64,000 nt of DNA, taken from NCBI RefSeq assembly GCF_010747415.1, contig NZ_JAAGNZ010000001.1:3472001-3536000 (forward strand), written 5' to 3'. The first letter of the stretch is position 1, and each line of letters begins with the position of its first letter. This document shows, in pieces, positions 17,297-27,016 of this stretch. Source of the DNA: Spirosoma agri (GTDB lineage: Bacteria > Bacteroidota > Bacteroidia > Cytophagales > Spirosomataceae). A model generated the notes under the pieces. The model was given only the letters and a program-made list of their open reading frames with translations, was not told the DNA's origin and searched no databases. The position numbers were made by a program, and so were the translations under genes.

Positions 17297-18199
17297 ATGC
17301 ATAGGCTCGTCCGCTGGCTCTTTCTCGCCAGCCTTTCATTGATCTCAGCAATTGGTTTTTGCGCCAGAGTCGATACACTCGATATTCCGAGCGCGAGCAT
17401 GAATCGAACCTTACGGGCGGCTGTGGTGCTCCCAGAGCGTTATCCGAAAAACAAAAAATCCGCGTCGAGAAAAGACGCTCACCCCTTCCCCGTGCTCTAC
17501 CTGTTGCACGGAGGCACGGGTAATTTCCGCGACTGGCTGACCAAAACGCCGGACAAATCACTGCTTCAACGGCTGGCCGATCAGTACAACCTCATCATCG
17601 TTACGCCCGATGGTGATCCGACCAGCTACTACTTCGACAGTCCACTCGTCAAAACCAGCCAGTTCGAAACCTTTATCGCCAAAGAGCTGATTGACAAGAT
17701 CGATAACACCTATCACACTGTCCGTGACCGGAAAGGACGCATCATTGCCGGTCTGTCGATGGGTGGGCATGGGGCCATGTTCATTGCAAGCCGTCATCCG
17801 GATTTATACGCGGCTGCCGGTAGCATGAGTGGCGTGATGAACATCAATACCGCAACCTGGAAAGTAGCCCCCGATTTTGCCAAATCACGCGCGGAAAATT
17901 TTGCCAAGTTGCTGGGTCCGCCCAAGGACGGCGACGCCCCGTATCCGGGCTACACGATGGTAACGCTCGCGGATCAGCTTAAAGCCAATAACCTGCCCCT
18001 GATTTTTGACATTGGCGTCGATGATTTTCTGATCGAGACCAATCGTGATCTGCACCGCCGGTTAGTGGAGAACAAAACGCCACACGAGTACACGGAACGA
18101 CCCGGTGCCCACACCTGGGAGTACTGGGAAAACGCGCTGCCCTATCAAGTCTTGTTTTTCAGTAAAATCCTGAAAACGAACCAGGTTGCCATTCCTTAA
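17297..18199 (+). CDS. CE1/esterase D-type secreted esterase
   Basis: Alpha/beta hydrolase of 300 aa with a signal peptide (LFLASLSLISAIGFCA). PVLYLLHGGTGNFRDW gives the oxyanion-hole region, GLSMGGHGAMFIASRHPD carries the nucleophile Ser, DIGVDDFLI the likely acid and GAHTWEYW the catalytic His. This order fits the esterase D/feruloyl esterase group (CE1). Natural substrates are probably acyl groups on sugars or small esters. It is first of a two-gene operon; the type B carboxylesterase starts 7 nt after its stop. Confidence 0.88.
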   Translation: MHRLVRWLFLASLSLISAIGFCARVDTLDIPSASMNRTLRAAVVLPERYPKNKKSASRKDAHPFPVLYLLHGGTGNFRDWLTKTPDKSLLQRLADQYNLIIVTPDGDPTSYYFDSPLVKTSQFETFIAKELIDKIDNTYHTVRDRKGRIIAGLSMGGHGAMFIASRHPDLYAAAGSMSGVMNINTATWKVAPDFAKSRAENFAKLLGPPKDGDAPYPGYTMVTLADQLKANNLPLIFDIGVDDFLIETNRDLHRRLVENKTPHEYTERPGAHTWEYWENALPYQVLFFSKILKTNQVAIP

Positions 18200-18206
18200 C
18201 TGTCGT

Positions 18207-19760
18207 ATGAAAACGTTCCGACTACCTCTGCTTTGGGTCACCCTTTTGTTCGTGCTGAGCACAATTGCGTTCACGACTGTGCCGAACGACCCATCGCCCG
18301 TAACAATCACAGGTGGTCAGATTTCAGGGACGGTAAACGAGGATGGTACTATTCGTATTTTTCGGGGTATCCCCTTTGCAGCTCCACCCGTTGGCGCGTT
18401 ACGCTGGCAGGCTCCGCAGCCGGTTAAACCCTGGTCGGGCGTACGCACTTGTACAGCGTTCGGGCCGAGTCCTATGCAACCGTCACCCGCTCCCTTCAGC
18501 ATGTGGAGTGCCGAATTTCTGATCCCCAAAGAGCCCATCAGCGAAGATTGTCTGTACCTGAATGTATGGACCGGTGCTAAATCCAGCGGGGAGAAACAAC
18601 CCGTTCTGGTCTGGATCTACGGCGGAGGCTTTAACAGCGGTGGCAGCGCCGTTTCGATCTACGATGGAGAAGCGACGGCGAAAAAAGGCGTCGTGTTTGT
18701 CAGCATCAACTACCGGGTGGGGCCATTCGGCTTCTTCGCCCACCCGGAACTAACGAGCGAATCGGGCCGGAATGCTTCGGGGAATTATGGTCTAATGGAT
18801 CAACTGGCCGCTTTGCAATGGGTTCAGAAAAACATCGCTGCTTTTGGCGGTGACCCCACTAACGTGACCATCGCGGGCCAGTCGGCGGGTTCGATGAGCG
18901 TGAATTGTCTGGTGGCGAGCCCACTGGCCAAAAACCTCTTCAAGAAAGCCATCGCCGAGAGCGGAGCCAGTTTCACGACGCCCCACCCAACGCGTCAACA
19001 GGCGGAAGAAAGTGGGTTGAAAGCTATGCAGGCACTGGGCGCATCGTCACTAGCGGAGTTACGAGCCAAACCCGCCGACGAGATTCTGAAAAAAGGACAG
19101 GGCATACGGGGGCCCATCATCGACGGCTATGTGCTGCCTGAATCCATCGCCAGCATTTTCGCGGCTCGTAAACAAAACGATGTAGCTCTGCTGACCGGCT
19201 GGAACGAAAATGAGGGGCTGATGAATGGCCCGATTAAGAATGCCGATGCGTATAAAAAGCAGGTCCAGGAGCGGTACGGACCGGACGCACAAACGTTCCT
19301 GACCTTTTATCCGGCGAACTCCGATGCCGAAGCGGCTGCTTCACAACTGAACGTTTCCAGAGATATGATCTTTGGTGTGCAGAACTACGCCTGGGCCACT
19401 AGTCAAAGCAAACAGGGCAAACAGGTATTCGTGTATCGGTTCACCCGCAACGTACCGGCTACCGGTGAGTACGTCAAATACGGCGCGTTTCATACGGGCG
19501 AAGTAGCGTATGCCTACGATAACCTTGCCTTTATCGATCGACCCTGGGAGCCGGTCGATCATGAACTGGCCCGTATCATGTCGGCCTATTGGGTCAATTT
19601 CATCAAGTCCGGCAACCCCAACGGCAAGGGATTACCGAACTGGCCTGCTTATGCTACCGCGACCAAACCAATTATGCGGCTCGGTTCCAGCGTTCAGTCG
19701 GCAACCCTGCCCGACGGGGCCGCGCTGGATTTCCTGTTTACCAGCATGAACAAACGATAA
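18207..19760 (+). CDS. Type B carboxylesterase
   Basis: Secreted serine esterase of 517 aa with the signal segment LLWVTLLFVLSTIAFTTV. Family signatures are EDCLYLNVW, the oxyanion-hole WIYGGGFNSGGS, the nucleophile elbow GQSAGSMS and the late GAFHTGEVAYAYDN carrying the catalytic His. ATG 18207 was preferred to an in-frame ATG at 18186 because it follows the previous stop by 7 nt and sets the signal peptide correctly. It is cotranscribed with the CE1-type esterase. Substrate is unknown. Confidence 0.92.
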   Translation: MKTFRLPLLWVTLLFVLSTIAFTTVPNDPSPVTITGGQISGTVNEDGTIRIFRGIPFAAPPVGALRWQAPQPVKPWSGVRTCTAFGPSPMQPSPAPFSMWSAEFLIPKEPISEDCLYLNVWTGAKSSGEKQPVLVWIYGGGFNSGGSAVSIYDGEATAKKGVVFVSINYRVGPFGFFAHPELTSESGRNASGNYGLMDQLAALQWVQKNIAAFGGDPTNVTIAGQSAGSMSVNCLVASPLAKNLFKKAIAESGASFTTPHPTRQQAEESGLKAMQALGASSLAELRAKPADEILKKGQGIRGPIIDGYVLPESIASIFAARKQNDVALLTGWNENEGLMNGPIKNADAYKKQVQERYGPDAQTFLTFYPANSDAEAAASQLNVSRDMIFGVQNYAWATSQSKQGKQVFVYRFTRNVPATGEYVKYGAFHTGEVAYAYDNLAFIDRPWEPVDHELARIMSAYWVNFIKSGNPNGKGLPNWPAYATATKPIMRLGSSVQSATLPDGAALDFLFTSMNKR

Positions 19761-19864
19761 GGGCGTGACAAGAACAAGCGCCACCAGTTCCGGCAAAAAA
19801 ATCGGTCTGCCACCTTTTTGTGTTCCCGGAAAAGAGTGTTCTTTGTCGTCATTAACTACGCCGT

Positions 19865-20752
19865 ATGGAGTCAACAACCGTAGAACCGCATAAAGCCAAA
19901 CGGGGCGAGCAAACGACCCTTGTCGGAATTCTGGTCAATATCGGTCTCGTGCTGGTAAAAGGCATTGCCGGATGGCTGGGGCATTCCTATGCGCTGATCG
20001 CCGACGCGATGGAGTCCGCCACCGATATTGTCACGTCGATTTTTGTCTGGGTTGGTCTGCGTACGGCGTCTAAAGCCCCCGATCAGAACCATCCCTTCGG
20101 GCATGGCAAAGCCGAACCGCTGGCCGCTATGGTCGTTTCCATAGCCCTGGTCGGTGCCGCCATTCTGATCGCGGTTCAAAGCATTCACAACATTCAGGTT
20201 CCCCACCAGATTCCGGCTCCGTTCACGCTGGCGGTGCTGGCCGGGGTCGTTGTTGTTAAAGAAGTGTTGTTTCGGCGCGTATCCAAGGTGGGTGAAGAAG
20301 TCGAAAGCAGCGCCGTAAAAGCCGATGCCTGGCACCACCGGAGCGATGCCATAACCTCGCTGACGGCCTTCGTGGGCATCAGCATTGCACTCATTGGCGG
20401 GCCGGGCTACGAAAGTGCCGACGACTGGGCGGCCCTGCTGGCTGCCGGTTTCATTGTGTTCAACGCCTATCACATCTTCCGCCCGTCGTTCGGCGAAATT
20501 ATGGATGAGACGCCAGCGGGTGACTGGCATCAGGAGCTTACCGAAATTGCCATGACGGTTCCCCAGGTGAAAGGCATCGACAAATTCAGAGTGCGTAAAA
20601 CTGGTTTCGAGTACTTTATTGATTTACACGTAACCGTACCCGGCAGCCTGACCGTGAGCCAGGGTCACGCCATCGCCCACGCGGTCAAGGCGGCTATCCG
20701 GGAAGCGAAACCAGCCGTTTATGACGTTTTGGTCCACATCGAACCGGCTTAA
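19865..20752 (+). CDS. Cation diffusion facilitator (CDF) metal exporter
   Basis: Inner-membrane divalent-metal/proton antiporter of 295 aa. Six helices with the metal-site motifs DAMESATD in TM2 and HHRSDA in TM5 place it in the CDF family (FieF/CzcD type); the Asp and His residues fit the transport site. The C-terminal domain from about residue 210 (KGIDKFRVRKTGFEYFIDLHVTVPG) is the cytoplasmic dimerisation domain. The metal cannot be decided; Zn, Fe or Co are usual. The start is preceded by TTTTTGTG and CTTTGTCG, imperfect promoter elements. Confidence 0.93.
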   Translation: MESTTVEPHKAKRGEQTTLVGILVNIGLVLVKGIAGWLGHSYALIADAMESATDIVTSIFVWVGLRTASKAPDQNHPFGHGKAEPLAAMVVSIALVGAAILIAVQSIHNIQVPHQIPAPFTLAVLAGVVVVKEVLFRRVSKVGEEVESSAVKADAWHHRSDAITSLTAFVGISIALIGGPGYESADDWAALLAAGFIVFNAYHIFRPSFGEIMDETPAGDWHQELTEIAMTVPQVKGIDKFRVRKTGFEYFIDLHVTVPGSLTVSQGHAIAHAVKAAIREAKPAVYDVLVHIEPA

Positions 20753-21029
20753 CTAGTCGTAATGAATACGGCGTCACAAAGAAGGCGGAGATTCGGTTCG
20801 TTAGCCAGAAATCGTCTACATCGTTGTGTTCTTCCTGTCGCGGTGTTTTTTTTCCAGGCTATAAGCCTAACCCTCACGAGTCGATCAGTACGTGATAGCG
20901 TTCACATTGCACCCGTTTGCCAAAAATAGTGAACCGGATATCAGAAACTCCGGTTACAGTCCAGACATTTGCCGACAGCTAGGTTCGGCCTGATGCCGTT
21001 TGATAAGCTGTCTTTCATTACTCAACTTT
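20753..21029. other. Intergenic region upstream of the TonB receptor
   Basis: No gene, clear promoter or hairpin was recognised in these 277 nt. Confidence 0.4.
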
Positions 21030-23135
21030 ATGCTACATCGTTACCTGTCGGTTATCCTTTTCAGTTGCCTAAGCGCTCCCGCGCTCTTTGCCCAGGCTCC
21101 GGTACCCACCTCATTAGACGATACGCTCCAGATCAACGAGGTAGTTGTACGCGGCTATGCCACCAATCGTCGCTTACTGGAAACGCCCGCTTCTATTGGG
21201 TTATTGACGCGCCGGGATTTAAATCAGCGCTTCGGTACGCCGACGCTCGTTCCGGCATTGAACACCTTACCGGGCGTTCGAGCCGATGAGCGGTCGCCGG
21301 GAAGTTACCGGCTGGCGATTCGGGGTAGTGCCATCCGGTCACCCTTTGGGGTCCGCAACGTGAAAACTTATTGGAACGAACTGCCGCTCACCGACGCGGG
21401 GGGCAACACACCGCTCAATGCGCTGGACGTTCGGGCACTGGGTCGGATCGAAGTTATCAAAGGTCCATCGGGCAGTTTATACGGGGCCGGAACGGGTGGC
21501 ACGGTTCTGTTCAGCGGACTGGCGGTTCCGGCGGGCAAAACGAACGTCGAGTTGTCGGCATTGGGTGGTAGTTATGGCCTGTATGGCAACGGCGTAGCGG
21601 TCCAGAGCGGCAAGAACAATTCGTCTATCGCCGTGAACTACAACCACCTTCAATCGGATGGCTACCGCGATCATAGTGCGGTGGTTCGTGATAACCTGAG
21701 CCTGATCGGGTCGTTTAGTGTCAGTCCCAAACGGACCGTGTCGGTGCTGGGTCTTTATTCCGATCTGCACTACCAGACGCCGGGTGGCCTGAACGAAGCC
21801 CAGTTCCGGGCGAATCCACGGGCATCGCGACCAGCCACGGCAACGTTACCCAGCAGTGCCGCTCAACAGGCGGGCATCTATCAGAAAGTAGGGTACCTGG
21901 GTATTTCGCACGAGTACCGCTGGACGGATCGAATCCAGAATACGACGGTCTTGTATGGCTCGACAACCGACTTCGCGAACCCGTTCATTACCAACTACGA
22001 AAAGCGCACCGATCAGGGTCTTGGTGGCCGAACGATCACCCAATTCCGACTACCGGGTGGTCCCCTACCCACCACCTTCACCGTTGGTGCTGAACTGCTG
22101 CGCAATTTCACCGTTGACCGCAATTTTGGCAACCGGGGTGGCACGCCTGACACCATCCAGACCGACGAGGAGCTGATTGCCCGGCAGACCACGATTTTTG
22201 CTCAGGCTGAAACCGAATTACCCGCCCGCTTCCGACTTACGGCCGGACTGAGCCGTAACGACGTTCGCTACGATTTCACCCGCTTCCCGGTTCGGTCGGC
22301 GGGGGCTTTACCCGCTACAACCTTAACGCGTAATTTTTCGCCCGTCTGGTTACCGCGCGTGGCCCTGCTGCGAACATTCGGCTCGAATCTGTCGGCCTTC
22401 GTTAGCATCAGCACCGGTTATTCGGCCCCATCGAGTCAGGAGGTGCGCCCATCGGCGGGTGGATTCAATACAACGCTCAATGCCGAACTCGGCACCAATT
22501 ACGAAGCCGGGCTGCGTGGGTCTGCAATCAACAGCAAGCTGCGATTCGACGTATCCGTTTATCAGTTTTATCTGCGCCAGACCATCGTTCGGCGGTCGGA
22601 TGCTGCCGGGGCGGAGTTTTTCGTCAACGCGGGTCGCACCGACCAGCGCGGTCTGGAAGCGCAACTGTCCTACGATTTCATTTCGCCTTCAGCTTCCACG
22701 TCCTCTTTCTCGCTACTACGAATCTGGCACAGCATGACGCTTACGAATTACCGGTTCCGGGATTATCAGCAGGGAACGACGGATCTGTCGAACAATCGGG
22801 TACCGGGCGTAGCGCCCACGACGCTGGTAACGGGGCTGGATGCGGAAACACGAGCGGGTATTTACGCGCACGTAACGTTTCAATTTTTGGATCAATTTCC
22901 TCTCACCGATGCCAACACAGTCACGTCTGACCCAACCCGACTCTTACAGGCGACCGTTGGTTTCCGGCGACCATTGGGTCAGCACCTGACGCTGGATGTG
23001 TACGCCAGTGGCGATAACCTGCTGAACCAGACCTATTCGCTAGGCTATGATCTGAACGCGGTTGGCAATCGATTCTACAACGCGGCCCCGGAACGGAATG
23101 GCATTGCTGGTGCTCGGTTAAGCGTACGGTGGTAG
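21030..23135 (+). CDS. TonB-dependent outer-membrane receptor
   Basis: Outer-membrane importer of 701 aa, probably for a siderophore or similar ligand (FecA-like). A signal peptide (LHRYLSVILFSCLSAPALFAQ) precedes the plug domain, which starts at INEVVVRGYATNRRLLETPASIGLLTRRDL and includes IRGSAIRSPFGVRNVKTYWNELPLTDAGG and RIEVIKGPSGSLYGAGTGG. The rest is beta-barrel ending in an aromatic strand (GIAGARLSVRW). There is no N-terminal carboxypeptidase-like domain and no SusD partner, so it is not a classic SusC. ATG 21030 was preferred to an upstream TTG because it opens the signal peptide. It converges with the next gene, 11 nt away, with no visible terminator. Confidence 0.93.
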   Translation: MLHRYLSVILFSCLSAPALFAQAPVPTSLDDTLQINEVVVRGYATNRRLLETPASIGLLTRRDLNQRFGTPTLVPALNTLPGVRADERSPGSYRLAIRGSAIRSPFGVRNVKTYWNELPLTDAGGNTPLNALDVRALGRIEVIKGPSGSLYGAGTGGTVLFSGLAVPAGKTNVELSALGGSYGLYGNGVAVQSGKNNSSIAVNYNHLQSDGYRDHSAVVRDNLSLIGSFSVSPKRTVSVLGLYSDLHYQTPGGLNEAQFRANPRASRPATATLPSSAAQQAGIYQKVGYLGISHEYRWTDRIQNTTVLYGSTTDFANPFITNYEKRTDQGLGGRTITQFRLPGGPLPTTFTVGAELLRNFTVDRNFGNRGGTPDTIQTDEELIARQTTIFAQAETELPARFRLTAGLSRNDVRYDFTRFPVRSAGALPATTLTRNFSPVWLPRVALLRTFGSNLSAFVSISTGYSAPSSQEVRPSAGGFNTTLNAELGTNYEAGLRGSAINSKLRFDVSVYQFYLRQTIVRRSDAAGAEFFVNAGRTDQRGLEAQLSYDFISPSASTSSFSLLRIWHSMTLTNYRFRDYQQGTTDLSNNRVPGVAPTTLVTGLDAETRAGIYAHVTFQFLDQFPLTDANTVTSDPTRLLQATVGFRRPLGQHLTLDVYASGDNLLNQTYSLGYDLNAVGNRFYNAAPERNGIAGARLSVRW

Positions 23136-23146
23136 ACTAAAACCGG

Positions 23147-26092
23147 TTAAAAGCCGATATCGATCACCAGCGGCTGAATGAGCCACTGCTGCGTCGTGAT
23201 GTTGTAGATTGTGCGAAAACCAGCCTCGAAGGGTGTACGCAGCCGGAGGGCGTTGAACACGAACGACACGTCGAGCCCCGTTGTGCGGTAAGCACGGGTC
23301 TGGGTTTCGTAACCGCGCAGACGGCCATATATGTCACGCACGTCGACCCGACTCTGACCCTCGGCAAGATCAAAAAACCCGCCCGCTTTAATACGCTGGA
23401 CGTATAACCAGCGGCCTAATGACCAGTGCGTATCAGCCACCGGTAATCGATATTCAACGTTTCCGGCGGCAATTTTGTCGTCACTCACATACGACTGCCC
23501 ACGTGGGTAGAAGATCAGGGCACTAAACCGGTACGACCCCTGCGCCTGTTGCTGGTAGCCCGCCCGCAGCCGGATCGAGTGGTGTTTTCCCAGTCCGGGC
23601 AGGAATACATTGCCCTGGACACCCCACTGCTCACCAGCCAGCCGCCCGCCAAACGGAGTCGTTCGCCAGTTGGCCGACAGGGTCTGGCCCATACGCGGGG
23701 CAACATCGCGCTTGCTTTGTCTCAGTAGTCTCGAATAGCTGAAGCCATAGGTAATGGCATTGACCGAACCCGCTGATCCAACGTCGGTTATGTAACGAAC
23801 TGGCAGGTCGTAACCCGTAACTTGCAGAAAGTTATAGTAAGCTGACAGACTCATATTCTGTGAATACTTCGAGTTTGTCAATTGAAAGGGCAGCCGGAAT
23901 CCAGCCGTCAGCTGATTGTATTGCCACTGATCAGACCGCAGACTATCGGCGGGTGCCGTGCGGTCGATGTAGAGCGATGTGTTGCGATTACCGCGCTGAA
24001 AGCTCAGGTCGATGATTGGATATAGTCCCTGATAACTCAGGTTCGCATAGAAATTCCCGACCCGTTCCGACTGATCATACGCGTACCCAACACCGATCTG
24101 CGTCGTACTCAGCAAATCCTGCGAACTTAATCCTACCGACAGCGCCTGGCCCGTACTAGCGACATTCGGCCCCCAACTGTACACGTTTATCGCATTGGCA
24201 AGCCGCCGAAAACGGGACGGCGGATACGGTGCTGACGCGGGTAAAGAGTCCGCCAGAATACGTCGCCCCTGTGCAGCCCCCGGCTCCATTCCGGCCAGTG
24301 AACCAAAATAACGAACGGGTTGCGTCTGGCCCGGTGCCGTCGGATTTGTCGGGACCGCTTTCCAGTCGGCGGGGTTCAATGGCATGTCGGCAATGCGGTA
24401 ACCGGTCGCGGAAAAATCCTCGAACGCAAGCCGCGTTCCCGACGGTGACACCGTGGCGTGGTAGGCCGCCAGTGGTCTTGACGTAACCTGAAAAACCTGC
24501 TTCGTCCGCACGTTAACCGCATACACATTGTCGATACCCGAACGAGGTGAATTGTAGAGAATGAAATCGCCCCACGGCTGTGGATTGCTTAAATTTTCGT
24601 TGACACGGGGCAGCAGATCCGTTCGGGTGCCCGTTTGCGTATCAATCGTCTGGATCGTTTTCTCACCATTTTTGAGCGACACAACCACCAGCGTTCGGTT
24701 GTCGGATTGCCAGCGCGGATGCAGGTAAAACTCATCGTCAGGGTTTAGTAATTCGTTCAGGAGCTTCCCCGATTTAGCGTCCAGTATGCGCAACCGGGCT
24801 TTGTAGCGTTCCGTATTGTCGACAACGACTAATTTAGCGTTGTCGGGCGACAGGGCGGCCACCGTGTAGCGGGCGCGGTGGGTCAGGCGGGTGAGTTTCC
24901 CCGTTGTCAGATCGAGCAACCGAATGTTCGAGTAAATGCGTTGTCGCCAGCGCGGGTCGTAACCAAATTCGATCCAGCACGCGTTGGTCGCGGTTGCCGA
25001 TAGCATCGCCGGATCATTCGGAAATCCTTGGACGAAAACCGTTTTCTCCTGCCCGTTTTTATCCAGAATCACCAGCCGGGGTGTATCGCCAAGGCCGCTC
25101 TTTACGCACAGAACCGTTGAATCGGTCAGGTATTGCGGGTTCTGGTAGCTCGTAAAAATTGGTCGTTTACTCTGTTGTTTTTCGGCGTTGACCGGAAAAG
25201 TCGTAACGGGTGTACTGACGAGCCGTTCCTGCTGCTTTTGCCAGGTTTCGGTCATATCGTTCATCGCTTTCCGGTATATATCATCGGTTCGCAGGCCCGT
25301 TTCATCCTTGATGCTCGCCGAAAACGCGAATGGCCACGGAAACCGGTGGTAGTTCCGGTTCAGTACCCGGCTCCAGACATCAGGACCGTACGTTCGTTTG
25401 AGGTAAGTCGTCATGAAATAGCCCAGCACGTAATGGTTGGGCACATTATCCCGGTACGACCCACTGACGGCTTTCTGGTAATCGAAGCGCCGACCGGCCA
25501 GCAAGTTCGCCCGCATCCCCAGATCGAAGTTCGGGATCCGTCCGCGACCGCTGGTACTCAGTAATGTTTCCGTACTGACCGCATCCCCTTCGGCAAACCA
25601 ATCGGGAACGGTCAGCAGGGGGAGAAACAGACCCGCATTACCAAACAGGGTGTAAAAGACGCGTCCATAGCCTTGCAAGGCTTTGTCATTCTGCACCACA
25701 TGCCGGTACTCATGCACGGCCAGCAGATCGAGCCAGTTGAATGTCCCCAGCAAACCGGGGTCCTGGGGCGGAACGGCGAAAAACTCCGACCGGCGCGGAA
25801 ACAGCGTCACGAAACCGTTGCTGTTCGTCGTCTGGTTCTGGAGCAGCAGCGAGATCCGCCGGGGCTTTTTCCCGAGCGATGCGCTGACGGGTTCGTAGAG
25901 ACTTTCAAGCCGCCGGGCCGTTCGTTGGGCGGTTGAGTCCAGCCCCGTCGGATAGAGCACCCGAAAGTGGGGCGTCGTCAGGCGATACCAGTGCAGACTG
26001 GGTGGATTTTGGTCGAGAATGGGTAAGATCTGGGCGTTGGTCATCGGCACAACGAGCAGAAACAAGGCGGTCGAAAGGGCTCTTCGTAACAT
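23147..26092 (-). CDS. Gluzincin-like metallopeptidase fused to a TolB-type propeller and a C-terminal barrel
   Basis: Secreted or outer-membrane protein of 981 aa. A signal peptide (ALSTALFLLVVPMTNAQ) is followed by a peptidase-MA-like domain with HEYRH (127-131, an HExxH zinc motif) and a downstream ligand E168 in WFAEGD. PD40/TolB-type propeller repeats follow at about 305-590 (for example PDNAKLVVVDNTERYKARLRILD and SPSGTRLAFEDFSATG). The C-terminal third looks like alternating beta strands, as in an outer-membrane barrel, ending IQPLVIDIGF. Similar proteins occur across Cytophagales but their function is unknown. The zinc ligands are intact, so proteolysis at the cell surface is plausible. 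Confidence 0.75.
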   Translation of the reverse strand: MLRRALSTALFLLVVPMTNAQILPILDQNPPSLHWYRLTTPHFRVLYPTGLDSTAQRTARRLESLYEPVSASLGKKPRRISLLLQNQTTNSNGFVTLFPRRSEFFAVPPQDPGLLGTFNWLDLLAVHEYRHVVQNDKALQGYGRVFYTLFGNAGLFLPLLTVPDWFAEGDAVSTETLLSTSGRGRIPNFDLGMRANLLAGRRFDYQKAVSGSYRDNVPNHYVLGYFMTTYLKRTYGPDVWSRVLNRNYHRFPWPFAFSASIKDETGLRTDDIYRKAMNDMTETWQKQQERLVSTPVTTFPVNAEKQQSKRPIFTSYQNPQYLTDSTVLCVKSGLGDTPRLVILDKNGQEKTVFVQGFPNDPAMLSATATNACWIEFGYDPRWRQRIYSNIRLLDLTTGKLTRLTHRARYTVAALSPDNAKLVVVDNTERYKARLRILDAKSGKLLNELLNPDDEFYLHPRWQSDNRTLVVVSLKNGEKTIQTIDTQTGTRTDLLPRVNENLSNPQPWGDFILYNSPRSGIDNVYAVNVRTKQVFQVTSRPLAAYHATVSPSGTRLAFEDFSATGYRIADMPLNPADWKAVPTNPTAPGQTQPVRYFGSLAGMEPGAAQGRRILADSLPASAPYPPSRFRRLANAINVYSWGPNVASTGQALSVGLSSQDLLSTTQIGVGYAYDQSERVGNFYANLSYQGLYPIIDLSFQRGNRNTSLYIDRTAPADSLRSDQWQYNQLTAGFRLPFQLTNSKYSQNMSLSAYYNFLQVTGYDLPVRYITDVGSAGSVNAITYGFSYSRLLRQSKRDVAPRMGQTLSANWRTTPFGGRLAGEQWGVQGNVFLPGLGKHHSIRLRAGYQQQAQGSYRFSALIFYPRGQSYVSDDKIAAGNVEYRLPVADTHWSLGRWLYVQRIKAGGFFDLAEGQSRVDVRDIYGRLRGYETQTRAYRTTGLDVSFVFNALRLRTPFEAGFRTIYNITTQQWLIQPLVIDIGF

Positions 26093-26196
26093 GCAGTATC
26101 AATGATACGAAGTTTTACTAAAAAATGGTCTGTGTGTCGCATGACTCACCATTTTCAATAAGCGAAAGAGCGATTGAGCGACTGTAGCATCCGCAA
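26093..26196. other. Left flank of the CRISPR array (possible leader)
   Basis: AT-rich stretch with an 8-bp stem (AAAATGGT at 26122-26129 with ACCATTTT at 26148-26155). It could be a leader if the array is read on the plus strand. Confidence 0.35.
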
Positions 26197-26756
26197 ATTT
26201 CAATTCCACACTTGGTACGATTAGAAGACAATGGGGGTTGATACCGACGACATTCCGTATAGCATTTCAATTCCACACTGGTACGATTAGAAGTGATCAG
26301 ACGATTGTACAGCTTGACTTTATCAACAAATTTCAATTCCACACTGGTACGATTAGAAGCGTAAGACCCTGTTTACTCACGCCTTACTTTGGGGCAAATT
26401 TCAATTCCACTCAGGTACGATTAGAAGTCGTTACCCCGAAATCCATCCTCGTTTTCATGCGCTATTTCAATTCCACTCAGGTACGATTAGAAGGGTAAAA
26501 CCTGCTACGGGGGGTTGGATCTGGCCAAAATTTCAATTCCACTCAGGTACGATTAGAAGGTAACGAAGGTCAGGTAACTTAGGGGTGGCAGCCTTATTTC
26601 AATTCCACTCAGGTACGATTAGAAGCACGTATTCCTCTTCTTCGTAGCCACCGTGTAGTAATTTCAATTCCACTCAGGTACGATTAGAAGGTTCATGGCG
26701 GGCTTCGGCGCTTTCGAGGCTATTGTATTTCAATTCCACTCAGGTACGATTAAAAG
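26197..26756. CRISPR. CRISPR array, nine 30-nt repeats and eight 35-38-nt spacers
   Basis: Repeats start at 26197, 26264, 26330, 26398, 26464, 26530, 26596, 26661 and 26727. The repeat begins ATTTCAATTCCAC and ends GATTAGAAG. R4-R8 are identical. R2 and R3 share ACTGG in place of TCAGG, R1 has this change plus one extra base (31 nt), and R9 ends TTAAAAG. Read in reverse, the repeat ends ATTGAAAT, the usual 5'-handle form of type I-B/III crRNA, which suggests minus-strand transcription; the degenerate R9 and a hairpin just beyond it suggest the plus strand. Orientation is unresolved. No cas gene is in the window. Confidence 0.97.
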
Positions 26757-27016
26757 GGGTTATTTAAAAGCCGACGAAGGACTCCGCAGGGCTGGCTGTG
26801 CGGCTTTTCGGCTGGCTATGTAACAACCGAAAATCGTCGACCGGTAATCATACAAAAAGCCCATGAGATTGACGACACGCTACCAGTCAGCGTATTATCT
26901 ACAAAAAAAGCCTTTTATACTTTGGATCAAAGAACGATTTTAGGGGTAAAATACGCAACCGACGCGGTTCGTAACACGTTCTGTCTGATAGCTAATCGAA
27001 ACTCACTGTCAAGTCT
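26757..27016. other. Right flank of the CRISPR array (leader or trailer)
   Basis: Gene-free region. A hairpin (AAAAGCCG at 26766-26773 with CGGCTTTT at 26801-26808) lies 10 nt after the last repeat and could be a terminator. Farther right is AT-rich sequence with runs such as ACAAAAAAAGCC, as leaders often have. No clear promoter was found. Confidence 0.4.

Noticed and set aside
21000..21029. TTG start for the TonB receptor upstream of ATG 21030
   Set aside because: Adds ten residues before an otherwise well-formed signal peptide.
26118..26498. Open frames on both strands that run through the CRISPR array
   Set aside because: They are repeat translations (recurrent FNSTQVRLE-type peptide) without any independent protein signal.
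26884..26960. Promoter in the right CRISPR flank (TATACTTTG)
   Set aside because: The spacing inside the -7 box is one base too long and it points away from the array.
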